Origin: Streptomyces mirabilis
Lineage (GTDB): Bacteria; Actinomycetota; Actinomycetes; Streptomycetales; Streptomycetaceae
Direction of reading: 5' to 3'
DNA: 64,000 bases
Assembly: GCF_018310535.1 (NCBI RefSeq)
Contig: NZ_CP074102.1
Location: 744,001 to 808,000 of the forward strand
In this document: in pieces, positions 33,944 through 42,133 of the stretch
Layout: every line of letters starts with the position of its first letter
Position numbering within the stretch: position 1 is the stretch's first letter
Notes under the pieces: model-generated
What the model was told of the DNA's origin: nothing
Databases searched by the model: none
The model's input: only the letters and a program-made list of their open reading frames with translations
Translations under genes and position numbers: made by a program

Positions 33944-34621
33944 ATGTCCCCCTGGGTGACACAGGGGTCGTGCGGCTCACGTGCCCCGAGCAGAATGAGA
34001 GACTAGCTGCGGATCTTGGGGGTTTCGGCCGTTCTGGATTCTTTTACCGGGAACCCCCGGAAGCGGAACCGGAGCACTCGGACGGGCGTCTTCGCCGTAC
34101 GGCCCTTGACCGGGCCAAAGCCTCCGGGGCGCCTGCGACGGAGCGAACGCACGGACCGAACCGATGTCAACGTCCCCTTGACGAGGGGCTCCGGCATCCG
34201 ACGCAGATCCCCGAAAGCACCGCCGCCCAAGTCCATCCGTCCCTACGACGCCATACCGCCCCGCATCACCCGGATGCGAGCCACCCTCGTAGACGCGGAC
34301 GCACACCGCCGGACATCGGCCCACCCCCGTGGGCATGGGCGTCGCCACCCTCCGCTCCGCCGGGCCACACGACTCCCACGGCGCCCGGAGCACCCTGACG
34401 GTGACGGCTGACGACTACTGACCGCCGTCGGGCATCTCCCCGCCATCGGGGCCGGCCACGTAGCGGCGGGCTCCTGGCAACACACCACTCGCCGCGCACC
34501 CCGCCGCGGACGGCTCCTGCCGGCCGGTGCCAGGCAGCGCCCGCTGGGGCCCGCCCCGACGGCGAACATCCCGTCGCTCCCGCGGGCGCCGACGCACGCT
34601 CGATGCCGCCCCCGGCAGAGG
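33944..34621. other. 678-bp stretch without a convincing gene
   Basis: Short frames exist on both strands, but their composition is not gene-like. The best is a basic 77-codon minus-strand frame at 34003-34236 (FRFRGFPVKESRTAETPKIRS near its end), which might be a decayed gene. GGGGGTT at 34018-34024 can pair with AACCCCC at 34052-34058. Nothing else is visible. The stretch separates the DUF574 unit from the peptide locus. Confidence 0.5.
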
Positions 34622-35017
34622 CTAGCCGCGTCGCGCGTCGCGGCCCAGCAAGGATTCGACCAGGGCGGCGACATGGCGGCGGTCGTCGGCCGAGAGTTGC
34701 TGGACGCTGGCGATGAGCAGGTCGACCTCGGGGTCGGCGGGTGCGCCGGGCGCACCTTCGGCGGGCGGGGCGTCGGCCGCGTAGACATGGATGCCGCACG
34801 CCTCCGCGGCGGCCCGCCGCACGGTGTCCAACGACAGTCCAAGCCCCTTGGACAGCCCCTCCAGCGTGCTGGGCTGGGGCATGCGCACCACCCGCTCGGC
34901 CGTGGCCAAGTGGTGGACGGTGGAGCGCGGAATGCCGCCCCGACGTGCCACCTCGCCGTAGGACCAGCCTTCGCGGTCGAGGCGATCTCTGATGATCTGC
35001 TGCAGTGCGTTGGCCAC
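34622..35017 (-). CDS. XRE-type helix-turn-helix regulator of the peptide locus
   Basis: 131 residues from a GTG (AGGAAGTG upstream). A Cro/CI-like helix-turn-helix lies at about residues 15-70 (WSYGEVARRGGIPRSTVHHLATAERVVRMPQPSTLEGLSKGLGLS). A Pro/Ala linker follows, then a helical C-terminus (LIASVQQLSADDRRHVAALVESLL) that could dimerise. It is divergent from the first small peptide gene with a 230-bp gap that contains a palindromic TGTCCAA element, so it probably controls that promoter and its own (inference). Confidence 0.88.
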   Translation of the reverse strand: MANALQQIIRDRLDREGWSYGEVARRGGIPRSTVHHLATAERVVRMPQPSTLEGLSKGLGLSLDTVRRAAAEACGIHVYAADAPPAEGAPGAPADPEVDLLIASVQQLSADDRRHVAALVESLLGRDARRG

Positions 35018-35143
35018 CGATGGTCACTTCCTGCTCGCCGCCGGGCGGAACTCTTCCAAGCGGGATCGATTCTACGGGGGGCTTCGCTCCGGCCCCAGAA
35101 GTCTTTCCCCGAACCGCTTGCGCGGCGAGCTCCGGGGCTACTA

Positions 35144-35214
35144 CTGTCCAATCTCGTTGGACAGCACGTCCGACCAGATTGGACAGAGTTTGGGGGGAAC
35201 CAGCCTCTGTCCGA
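35144..35214. promoter_or_regulatory. operator candidate: TTGGACAG/CTGTCCAA repeats
   Basis: A perfect dyad CTGTCCAA (35144-35151), 5-bp spacer, TTGGACAG (35157-35164) is followed by another TTGGACAG at 35179-35186, 22 bp on (two helical turns), and CTGTCCGA at 35207-35214. It lies 34-104 bp before the first peptide gene and between it and the divergent XRE regulator. Size and symmetry fit a Cro/CI-type repressor. Confidence 0.6.
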
Positions 35215-35247
35215 TCGGAAATGCCCATCCCTGAGGGGGAATTGATC

Positions 35248-35463
35248 ATGATGGACAACCGTGAGCTCGACACCGAGACCGCCGAGCTGCTGCCGGGTCG
35301 CGAGGCCCTCGGTCGGCTGAAGTTCAGCTTCGGCAAGACCGTCAACGTGACCAAGCACGTCGCCAACATCGACGCCTCCAACCAGTCGGCCGCCCTGAAC
35401 GACCACTCCAGCTGGTCGGACGCGTCGTCGGGCGCCTCGCAGGCCATCAACGTCCACCAGTAA
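35248..35463 (+). CDS. small precursor-like peptide 1
   Basis: 71 residues from the ATG at 35248 (GAGGGGGA 7 nt upstream; a second ATG follows at once). No Sec signal and no cysteine. It opens with an acidic leader (MMDNRELDTETAELLPGREALG), then a basic turn (RLKFSFGKTVNVTKHVAN) and an Asn/Ser/Ala-rich end with ALNDHSSWS and QAINVHQ. Thirty consecutive residues around ELLPGREALG are identical to the second copy, so the leader-like half is under strong constraint. The layout (acidic leader, variable end, next to an RRE-like protease) fits a ribosomally made, processed peptide; the mature product is unknown. Confidence 0.85.
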   Translation: MMDNRELDTETAELLPGREALGRLKFSFGKTVNVTKHVANIDASNQSAALNDHSSWSDASSGASQAINVHQ

Positions 35464-35470
35464 TCGGCAC

Positions 35471-35490
35471 CGGAGGCTCGCCCGCCTCCG
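35471..35490 (+). promoter_or_regulatory. small hairpin between the two peptide genes
   Basis: CGGAGGC (35471-35477) pairs with GCCTCCG (35484-35490) around a 6-nt loop, 8 bp after the first peptide's stop. It could stabilise the upstream mRNA or partly end transcription. Confidence 0.35.
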
Positions 35491-35571
35491 CATCACGGGA
35501 TGCTCGCCCGCATCCGCCGCTGCGCCATCACCACACCCGCATCAACGAACCACGTCCCGAAAGGACATCCC

Positions 35572-35790
35572 ATGAGCATGGACATGAACGAGCTGCAGTC
35601 CGAGTCCGCCGAGCTGCTCCCCGGCCGCGAGGCCCTCGGCCGCCTGAAGTTCAGCTTCGGCAAGACCGTCAACGTGACCAAGCACGTCGCCAACATCAGC
35701 GCCCACAACGAGTCGGCCGCCCTGAACGACCACTCCAGCTGGTCGGTGGCCGAGTCCAGCGCCAACCAGGCGATCAACGTCACGCAGTAA
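35572..35790 (+). CDS. small precursor-like peptide 2
   Basis: 72 residues from the ATG at 35572 (AAAGGA upstream). It is a close paralogue of the peptide at 35248: the block AELLPGREALGRLKF through HVANI is unchanged, as are SAALNDHSSWS and QAINV. Differences cluster at the extreme N-terminus and in short positions of the C-terminal half (DASNQ versus SAHNE, DASSGAS versus VAESSAN). The spaced pattern of Asn, Ala and Gln would suit a beta-rich or stacked fold. There are no cysteines, so lanthionine or disulfide chemistry is excluded. It is probably a tandem duplicate processed by the same protease. Confidence 0.85.
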   Translation: MSMDMNELQSESAELLPGREALGRLKFSFGKTVNVTKHVANISAHNESAALNDHSSWSVAESSANQAINVTQ

Positions 35791-35818
35791 CACCCGCCGC
35801 GCACAACGGCAGTTCGGC

Positions 35819-35846
35819 GGACCGCGCCCGGGGGCGGGCGCGGTCC
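35819..35846 (+). terminator. strong hairpin between peptide genes and protease gene
   Basis: GGACCGCGCCCG (35819-35830), GGGG loop, CGGGCGCGGTCC (35835-35846): a perfect 12-bp stem 23 bp before the protease ATG. As a partial terminator or mRNA end it would keep peptide transcripts above protease transcripts, a common arrangement in peptide-maturation operons. No T tract. Confidence 0.5.
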
Positions 35847-35868
35847 GTCCTTGGGGGGAAGGACCAAA

Positions 35869-37782
35869 ATGACGGCACTGGGGGACGGGCCCGCGTTGCT
35901 GTACGACACCGGGTCGCCGGTGCCGGGACCGGGGGGAATCCCGGTCACCTACGAGCAGTTCGCCACGGGAAGCCTGCCGGTAGTCGGCGCCGGGGTCGAG
36001 GCGCTGCCGGTGCCTCGGCTGAGCTCCGGGCTCAAACTGCACGGGGAGTACCAGGGTTCGGGCTTCACCGAGCCGAAGTACATCGCGCGCCGCGGAGACG
36101 GCCAGGTCGTGCAGCTGTCACGGCTGCTGTACCTGGTCGCCTCCGCGATCGACGGCGTGAACGACATCGAGACCATCTCGCACCGGGTCAGCGCCCGCTA
36201 CGGCCGCGAGCTCAGCGCCGACAACGTGCGTTTCCTGGTCGAGGAGAAACTCGACCCGCTCGGCGTCACCGTGCCGGAGGGCATGGAGGAGGACGAGGTC
36301 TCCGCACCGCGCTCCGACCTGCTCCTCGCCCTCAAGGGGCACCGGATCATCTTCAACGAACGCAGAGCGGGCCGGATCGCCCGCTCGCTGGCCTGGCTGC
36401 ACCGCCCCACTGTGGTCGTGCTGATGCTCGCCGCGGCCGTGGCCATGGACGTCTGGCTGTTCGGCTTCTTCGGCGCGGTGGAACCCGTGCTCCAGGTCCT
36501 CGACCAACCGGTCCTGATGCTCGTCGTGTTCGCGCTCACCGTGGCCTCGCTGGTCTTCCACGAGTTCGGCCACGCCTCGGCGTGCAGATACGGGGGCGCA
36601 CGGCCGGGCTGCATCGGCTGCGGGCTCTTCCTCATCTGGCCGTCCATGTACACCGACGTGACGGACATCTACCGGATCGGCCGGGCCGGACGGCTCCGGA
36701 CCGACCTGGGCGGGGTGTACTTCAACGTCGTCTTCATGCTCGGGATGGCGGGCGCGTACTTCGCCACCGGGCAGCAGTTCTTCCTGGCCACGGTCTATCT
36801 CGGGCACTTCGAGATCCTGGAGCAGCTGATGCCGGCCGTCCGGCTGGACGGCTACTACATCCTGGGCGACCTGGCCGGCGTCCCGGACCTCTACGGCAAG
36901 ATCAAACCGATTCTGCTCAGCACGGTGCCGGGCCGGCGCGGCAAGGCGGCGCGCGCCGAGGTCGTCGGGCTCAAGAAGTCGTCCCGGACCATCATCACCA
37001 CCTGGGTCCTCACCATGGTGCCGCTGCTGATCGGCGAGCTCGGGTACGCGCTGTGGAACCTGCCGCGGATCGTCGCGACGATGGTCCGCTCGCTCACCGA
37101 CCAGGTCGTGGGAACCGGGGACGCCTTCGCGGGCGGTCAGATCGCCGCGGCCCTGATGGGCGTGATCGGCTGCTTCATGCTGCTGTGCCCGATGGCCGGC
37201 GTGGTCTATCTTTCGCTCAAAATGGGCGGCAGGGTCTTCCGCGCCGCGAAGCGGTCGACGGCGGACAAGCCCGGGCTGCGGGTGGCGCTGTGCGCGCTGG
37301 CACTGCTGGGCCTCGGCTCGCTGAGCTACGCGTGGGTGTCCGGTGTGACACCCGAGCCGTTGCCGAAGCGTCCACCGATCGCGCCGATCCTCCAGCCCGG
37401 CGTGTCCACGGCCGAGCCGCCCGCCCGCCCCGCGACCGCGCCCCGGCCGCACACGTCCCCGTCCGACACCTCGGCGGCCCTGCCGTCCGGCGCCGCGTCC
37501 TCCGGCTCCACGGCCGCCACCGCGCCGAGCGCGTCGGCCTCGCCCAGCGCGGACGCCAACGCGTCCACGTCACCCGGCGCCTCCCCGTCCAACAAGCCGA
37601 CCACACCGGCCGGCGGTCCGGGCACGACGGGTTCCGCCTCGGCCGGTCCGCCCGCGGGTCCGTCCGAGCCGCCCGGCCCTTCGCCGTCCGTCTCGTCGTC
37701 CGCACCGGCGCCCTCGACGGATCCGCCGACGCCGACCGAATCCGTCAGCGCGACCGGCGCACCGAGCCCGGCCACCCCGTGA
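35869..37782 (+). CDS. site-2-type membrane metalloprotease with PqqD/RRE-like domain
   Basis: 637 residues from the ATG at 35869 (AAGGA 6 nt upstream). Residues ~52-136 look like a PqqD-type domain (LLYLVASAIDGVNDIETISHR, then ELSADNVRFLVEEKL), the fold that binds RiPP leader peptides. A multi-pass M50 (S2P) protease core follows, with the zinc motif VFHEFGHA (231-235) and the third ligand in RLDGYY (Asp327), plus a CIGCG segment between. After the last helix (~472-491) is a ~145-residue Pro/Ser/Thr/Ala-rich tail, presumably extracellular. It lies directly after the two small peptides, so it is the likely leader-binding processing protease. No other modifying enzyme is adjacent. Confidence 0.87.
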   Translation: MTALGDGPALLYDTGSPVPGPGGIPVTYEQFATGSLPVVGAGVEALPVPRLSSGLKLHGEYQGSGFTEPKYIARRGDGQVVQLSRLLYLVASAIDGVNDIETISHRVSARYGRELSADNVRFLVEEKLDPLGVTVPEGMEEDEVSAPRSDLLLALKGHRIIFNERRAGRIARSLAWLHRPTVVVLMLAAAVAMDVWLFGFFGAVEPVLQVLDQPVLMLVVFALTVASLVFHEFGHASACRYGGARPGCIGCGLFLIWPSMYTDVTDIYRIGRAGRLRTDLGGVYFNVVFMLGMAGAYFATGQQFFLATVYLGHFEILEQLMPAVRLDGYYILGDLAGVPDLYGKIKPILLSTVPGRRGKAARAEVVGLKKSSRTIITTWVLTMVPLLIGELGYALWNLPRIVATMVRSLTDQVVGTGDAFAGGQIAAALMGVIGCFMLLCPMAGVVYLSLKMGGRVFRAAKRSTADKPGLRVALCALALLGLGSLSYAWVSGVTPEPLPKRPPIAPILQPGVSTAEPPARPATAPRPHTSPSDTSAALPSGAASSGSTAATAPSASASPSADANASTSPGASPSNKPTTPAGGPGTTGSASAGPPAGPSEPPGPSPSVSSSAPAPSTDPPTPTESVSATGAPSPATP

Positions 37783-37846
37783 CCGCCCTCGGCGATCACC
37801 GCCCGGTGGCCGTCGTCCCGCCGAACCACGACCGCAGGAGACCCAT

Positions 37847-38545
37847 GTGAGTACCCATCCGAACACGCACCGGAAGCCCAGCCCAGCCGGCCGGAGCCTC
37901 TCCCAACGAGCCATGCGCATAGGCCTGTTCGCAGCCGGCGCGGCCGGTATCGCCGCCGCGGTCCCGGCCCAGGCCGCCACCGCGGCGGCGGGCACGGTCG
38001 CCCGCCACGCCGTCGCGGAGGACCACACCTTCAGTCACGCCGACCGGGCGCATCCGACCCAGGTCAAGGACTCCTTCACCGTGCGGCAGCTCGGCACGAC
38101 GAAGGCGGTGGGTGTACGCAACCAGGCAGGCGCGATCTCCGTCGGCTGCTCGGTCGACGCGCACTGCAGGTCGGTCGCACTGTCCTTCCAGATCGTCACG
38201 CTGGCGGGCCAGAACACCCACCTGAACGCGGTGAACCTCAGCGACGCGACCAACGAGCACTGCGACGGCTGCCAAACCCTCGCCGGCGCCTACCAGTTCG
38301 TGGTGGCCACCGCCCGTCCGTTCACCCTGGACGCCACCGCGCAGCACAAGCTCGCCGACATCCACCGCAGGCTGGACGACCTGGCCCGGTCCAACATCCC
38401 GGCCGCCGACCTCAAGACGAAGGCCGACTCGCTGGCCGCGGAGGTCACCGCCGTCCTGCACGACGCGGTGGCGGGCGCACCGAAGGCACCGGACGCGCCC
38501 GCCGTCGCGGTCCACCGTCACCTGGACGGCTGGCCCGGCCACTGA
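37847..38545 (+). CDS. secreted cysteine-motif protein of the peptide locus
   Basis: 232 residues from a GTG with GGAG 8 nt upstream. A Sec signal with a long basic n-region (SQRAMRIGLFAAGAAGIAAAVPAQA) directs export. The body has CSVDAHC, and later EHCDGC within LNAVNLSDATNEHCDGCQTLAGAYQF, which might form disulfides or bind metal. A helical C-terminal third (HKLADIHRRLDDLARSN...) follows. Family not identified by name; I believe it recurs next to such M50 proteins in actinobacteria. It sits 64 bp after the protease gene, so likely the same operon. It could bind, present or stabilise the exported peptides (inference). Confidence 0.82.
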   Translation: MSTHPNTHRKPSPAGRSLSQRAMRIGLFAAGAAGIAAAVPAQAATAAAGTVARHAVAEDHTFSHADRAHPTQVKDSFTVRQLGTTKAVGVRNQAGAISVGCSVDAHCRSVALSFQIVTLAGQNTHLNAVNLSDATNEHCDGCQTLAGAYQFVVATARPFTLDATAQHKLADIHRRLDDLARSNIPAADLKTKADSLAAEVTAVLHDAVAGAPKAPDAPAVAVHRHLDGWPGH

Positions 38546-38574
38546 CCCAACGGCCACCATGAAGGGGTACGGCG

Positions 38575-39321
38575 TCACCGACCGGCAGGTGACGCCGTAC
38601 CCGTGCGCCCGGCCACCAGCCACTTCGACGGCAGCTCGATCCGCGCGCCGTCGGGCGTGAACTCGGTTGTCACGAGCGGCAGTTCACCGCTCGCGAGGAC
38701 AGTCAGACCCGCCGCGCGGAGGTAGTCGGGGACCGCGTCGTCGGACACCGCGCCGGGCGCGATGCCGTGCCGGAAGATGGGGGCCAGCTTGGGCGGTGGT
38801 CCGTCGGAGCTCCGGGCCAGGCCCATCAGGACCGGCCGGGCGGCTTCGGAGAGTTCGACGAGAAAGGCCCGGCCGCGCTCCCCCACCAGGGTGGCGAGGG
38901 CGTCCACCAGCGGCTGGCGGTCGTCCGGCTCGCACTGGTGGAGCACGCCCCGCACATAGACGTTGGCGTCGCCCAGCTCCGCGTGCAGGGTCTGCGCCTC
39001 GGTCTTCTCGGCCGCGTCGAGCCGCCGGTAGGTCGCCTGGCCCGCCGGATCGGCGAGGCGGGCGTGCTCGAGCGCGGCGTCCGCGAGGTCGGCGCCGACC
39101 ACATGCCGGAAGCGGTCGGCCAGGAAGCGGGTCTGGGTGCCGTTGCCGCAGCCCAGGTCCACGACCGGCAGATCGTGAGCCGACAGGTACGGCTCGAAGA
39201 GGGCGAGGTGGACGCCCGCGGTCAGTGCGGGGTCCGCGTCCCAGAAGACGGCTCCCTGCTCGTCGGGGGCCTCGCGCCAGAAGCCCTCCCAGGCTTCCCT
39301 GTACCGATGTGTCACGCTCAT
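38575..39321 (-). CDS. SAM-dependent methyltransferase
   Basis: 248 residues. Motif I is VVDLGCGNGTQTRFLADRF, post-I VVGADLADAALEHARL, and a motif II-like segment is YVRGVLHQCEP. No closer target class can be read from the sequence. The start ATG at 39321 begins MSVTHRYREAWEGFWREAP. The gene ends 29 bp from the convergent secreted protein gene of the peptide locus, so it could be a neighbour rather than a member. A role in peptide methylation is possible but unsupported. Confidence 0.85.
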   Translation of the reverse strand: MSVTHRYREAWEGFWREAPDEQGAVFWDADPALTAGVHLALFEPYLSAHDLPVVDLGCGNGTQTRFLADRFRHVVGADLADAALEHARLADPAGQATYRRLDAAEKTEAQTLHAELGDANVYVRGVLHQCEPDDRQPLVDALATLVGERGRAFLVELSEAARPVLMGLARSSDGPPPKLAPIFRHGIAPGAVSDDAVPDYLRAAGLTVLASGELPLVTTEFTPDGARIELPSKWLVAGRTGTASPAGR

Positions 39322-39481
39322 GCCCGCTCCCCAGGTCGCCGCCGCGGCCCGCCGAGGATGGCGGGCGGGATCGGTCTATCGCGCCGGGCGTGCGTCGACA
39401 AGCATGCGGCGCATTCCTGCACGGTTCATTTCGATCCGCGTACGCCGGTACGCGCCCCCGTGCGCCCCCAGGAACGCAGGA

Positions 39482-41974
39482 TCAGCGCCTCGGCAGGGTC
39501 AGTTCGAACCACACGGTCTTGCCGGCGCTGGTGCGGCTCGTGCCCCACTCGCGGGCCAGCGTGCTGACGATACGCAGACCGCGGCCGAACTCGTCGCCGG
39601 GGCTCGCGCTGAGCAGCGTCGGCAGGGTGTGGTCATCGTCGGCCACCTCGCACAGCAGGGTGTCGCCGCGCACGAGCCGCAGTTCGATCCGGCGGCTGTG
39701 CGTGTGCCGTACGGCGTTGGCCACCAGCTCGCCGACCATCGACTCGGCCGGGTCGGCCAGCCGGGCCAGGCCCCAGTCGTGGAGCTGCTCGCGGACCACG
39801 GTGCGGGCCCGGCCGGCCTCGACCGGGTCGAGCGAGAGCCGCCACTCGGCGACGTCCTCGGGTTCGATGCCGTTGAGCCGGGCCATCAGCAGCGCCACGT
39901 CGTCCTTGCGGCCGCCACAGCTGTTGAGGGCGCGGATGATCGTGTCGCAGGCGTCGTCCATGGACGCGGCCGGGTGGGCGGCGGACTCGCAGAGCGTGGC
40001 GAGGCCGACACCGATGTCCTCGCCGCGCACCTCGACGAGGCCGTCGGTGCACATCACGAGCCGGTCGCCGGGCGCCACCGGCACGCGTACCGCCTCGAAG
40101 GGCACGCCGCCGACCCCGATGGGCGCGCCGGTCGGCAGGTCGAGCAGTTCGCTGTGGCCGTCCTCGGCGCGGACCAGGACGGGCGGGATGTGGCCCGCGT
40201 TGGCGATGTGCAGCTCGCCGGCGATGGGGTCGTAGACCGCGTACAGACAGGTCGCGAGGTAGTGCTCACCGAGCCGCTGAGCCAGATCGTCGAGGTTGCG
40301 CAGGAGTTGGGCGGGCGGCAGGTCGAGCGCCGCCATGGTCTGCACCGCCGTACGCAACTGGCCCATCATCGCGGCCGAGTTGAGGCCGTGGCCCATCACG
40401 TCGCCGACGACGAGGGCGGTACGGGAGCCGGGCAGTTTCACCGAGTCGAACCAGTCGCCGCCGACGCGTCCCAGCAGAGTGCCGGGCAGATAGCGGGTGG
40501 CGATGTCACAGCCGGCCATGCGGGGCGCGATGTGCGGCAGCATGCTGTCCTGGAGGGTCTCGGCGACGCTCTCCTGGTAGGTGTACATGCGCGCGTTGTC
40601 GAGGACGAGGCCCGCGCGGGCCGCGAGTTCGGCGCCGGTGACCCGGTCCATGTCGTTGAACTCGACGCGCTCCGGGTGGCGCAGCAGGATCATGAATCCG
40701 AGGACCACGTTGCGGGCCTTCAGGGGCACGACCAGCATGGAGCGGTTGGTGATGAGCGGCCTGATGTCGCGCTTCTCGAACTGCGCGGCGATCATGTGCC
40801 CCATCTGCTCGCTGATGCGCGGCACGAGGACGGGTTCACCGGTGGTCATGCACTGGAAGAACGGTGTGTGCGCGGGGAACGGCATGGCCTCGCCGACCGG
40901 CACGACGTCGTCCCAGCGGCCCGGCTCGTCGGTGTGCTCGACGGCGACGCGGTGCCACATGGTGGTCGTGTCGGGCACACCGTCGGGGAAGCCCTCACCG
41001 GCGACGACCTGTTCGCGCAGATAGGTGCCCGCCACGTCCGTGAAGCGCGGCACCACGGCCCGGCTGACCTCGAGGATCGTCTGCGCGAGGTCGAGCGAGG
41101 TGCCTATGCGCCCGCTGACCTCGTTGAGGAACTCCAGGCGCTCGCGGACTGCGACGTACTCGAGGTCCTCGCCCTCCTCGTCCTGGAGCTCCTGCGGCAG
41201 GAGCTCGCCGGTGGCCGCGGCGCGCTCCGCCCGCTCACGGCGCGCCTTGCGTTCGGCGCGCCGGGGCACACCCCAGTCGGGAGTCACCGGCACCCGGTCG
41301 TTCTGGCTGAACTCCAGGACGGGGTAGCCCAGTTCGAGTACCTGGGAGACGATGCGGGCGCCCTCGCCCACGCTCATGCTGGGCAGGATCTCGGGCAGTC
41401 TGCGGGCCAGCTCCTCGGCGCCGGGGAAGTCGGTGTGCAGCGCGAAGCCGGGCGCGATGCGCTCGATCGCCACCTCCTCGTCCTCGTGGCGCAGCGCGTC
41501 AGCGTCGGCGGCGAGCACGAGCAGCCGCTCCGGTCCGGGGCCGACCAGCGGGTACGCCCACCACAGGACGTCCACGCGGTCCCGCTCGGGCACGGTGAGC
41601 CGGGCGCGTCCTGCGGCCGGGTAGGAGAACCGTCCGCCGAGGGAGGACTCCAGGCCGGGGCCGAGTCCGTCGTACGCCGCGTACGCGCCGTAGGGCCCGA
41701 TCTCGTCCTCTTCGGGGAGCGCGCCGGAGACGGGGAGCAGGTCGACGGCGGGGCGGCCCACCGCGTCCTCCTTGGACACGCCGAACTGCCGCCGGGCACC
41801 GGTGCTCCAGTGCGACACCAGTCCGTCGCGGTCGACGACCACCACGGCCAGTGGGATGCGCCCGGCTCCGGTCTGCTCCACCGCGCCGTCCCCAGCTCCG
41901 CGGCTGAGAGGTGCGCCCACTTCGGTGCCACTCGCGGTGCCACTTTCCGTGCCACTTGCTGTGCCGCTGTCCAT
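39482..41974 (-). CDS. PAS/GAF-regulated PP2C (SpoIIE-type) phosphatase with HATPase domain
   Basis: 830 residues. After a Gly/Thr/Ser low-complexity start come a PAS domain (about 40-110; PLAVVVVDRDGLVSHWS), a second sensor-like region, a GAF domain (about 285-440), the SpoIIE/PP2C phosphatase core (VGDVMGHGLNSAAMM; LYAVYDPIAGELHIANAGH; CTDGLVEVRGEDI), and a C-terminal HATPase_c anti-sigma-like kinase domain (VGELVANAVRHTH; GRGLRIVSTLA). Both opposing activities of partner switching are on one chain. The targets are anti-sigma-factor antagonists, probably encoded elsewhere. It could act on the SigB/F-type factor system, but they are 26 kb apart. Confidence 0.92.
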   Translation of the reverse strand: MDSGTASGTESGTASGTEVGAPLSRGAGDGAVEQTGAGRIPLAVVVVDRDGLVSHWSTGARRQFGVSKEDAVGRPAVDLLPVSGALPEEDEIGPYGAYAAYDGLGPGLESSLGGRFSYPAAGRARLTVPERDRVDVLWWAYPLVGPGPERLLVLAADADALRHEDEEVAIERIAPGFALHTDFPGAEELARRLPEILPSMSVGEGARIVSQVLELGYPVLEFSQNDRVPVTPDWGVPRRAERKARRERAERAAATGELLPQELQDEEGEDLEYVAVRERLEFLNEVSGRIGTSLDLAQTILEVSRAVVPRFTDVAGTYLREQVVAGEGFPDGVPDTTTMWHRVAVEHTDEPGRWDDVVPVGEAMPFPAHTPFFQCMTTGEPVLVPRISEQMGHMIAAQFEKRDIRPLITNRSMLVVPLKARNVVLGFMILLRHPERVEFNDMDRVTGAELAARAGLVLDNARMYTYQESVAETLQDSMLPHIAPRMAGCDIATRYLPGTLLGRVGGDWFDSVKLPGSRTALVVGDVMGHGLNSAAMMGQLRTAVQTMAALDLPPAQLLRNLDDLAQRLGEHYLATCLYAVYDPIAGELHIANAGHIPPVLVRAEDGHSELLDLPTGAPIGVGGVPFEAVRVPVAPGDRLVMCTDGLVEVRGEDIGVGLATLCESAAHPAASMDDACDTIIRALNSCGGRKDDVALLMARLNGIEPEDVAEWRLSLDPVEAGRARTVVREQLHDWGLARLADPAESMVGELVANAVRHTHSRRIELRLVRGDTLLCEVADDDHTLPTLLSASPGDEFGRGLRIVSTLAREWGTSRTSAGKTVWFELTLPRR

Positions 41975-42133
41975 GGCCGAGGCCCTTCCTCCCCACGGCT
42001 CCGCAAGATCTGTGCCGCCTTCACTACCGTACGGCTGCGGCCCGTCGCGATGTGTGGCAATACGGGAATTGACCTTTCCAGGGGGCGGCTCCGGCGCACT
42101 GCCCGCCTCCGCGAAGGTTCCCGCGGCGGCCGT

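Noticed and set aside
33977..34393. 138-codon minus-strand frame
   Set aside because: Irregular composition, no ribosome site, no family resemblance.
35248..37782. Lanthipeptide, lasso peptide or daptide assignment for the peptide locus
   Set aside because: No Cys in the peptides, no LanM/LanB/LanC, no lasso cyclase, and no decarboxylase, aminotransferase or methyltransferase of the daptide type in the operon.
38575..39321. Methyltransferase as part of the peptide locus
   Set aside because: It is convergent with the secreted protein gene and has its own promoter side; nothing links it to the peptides.
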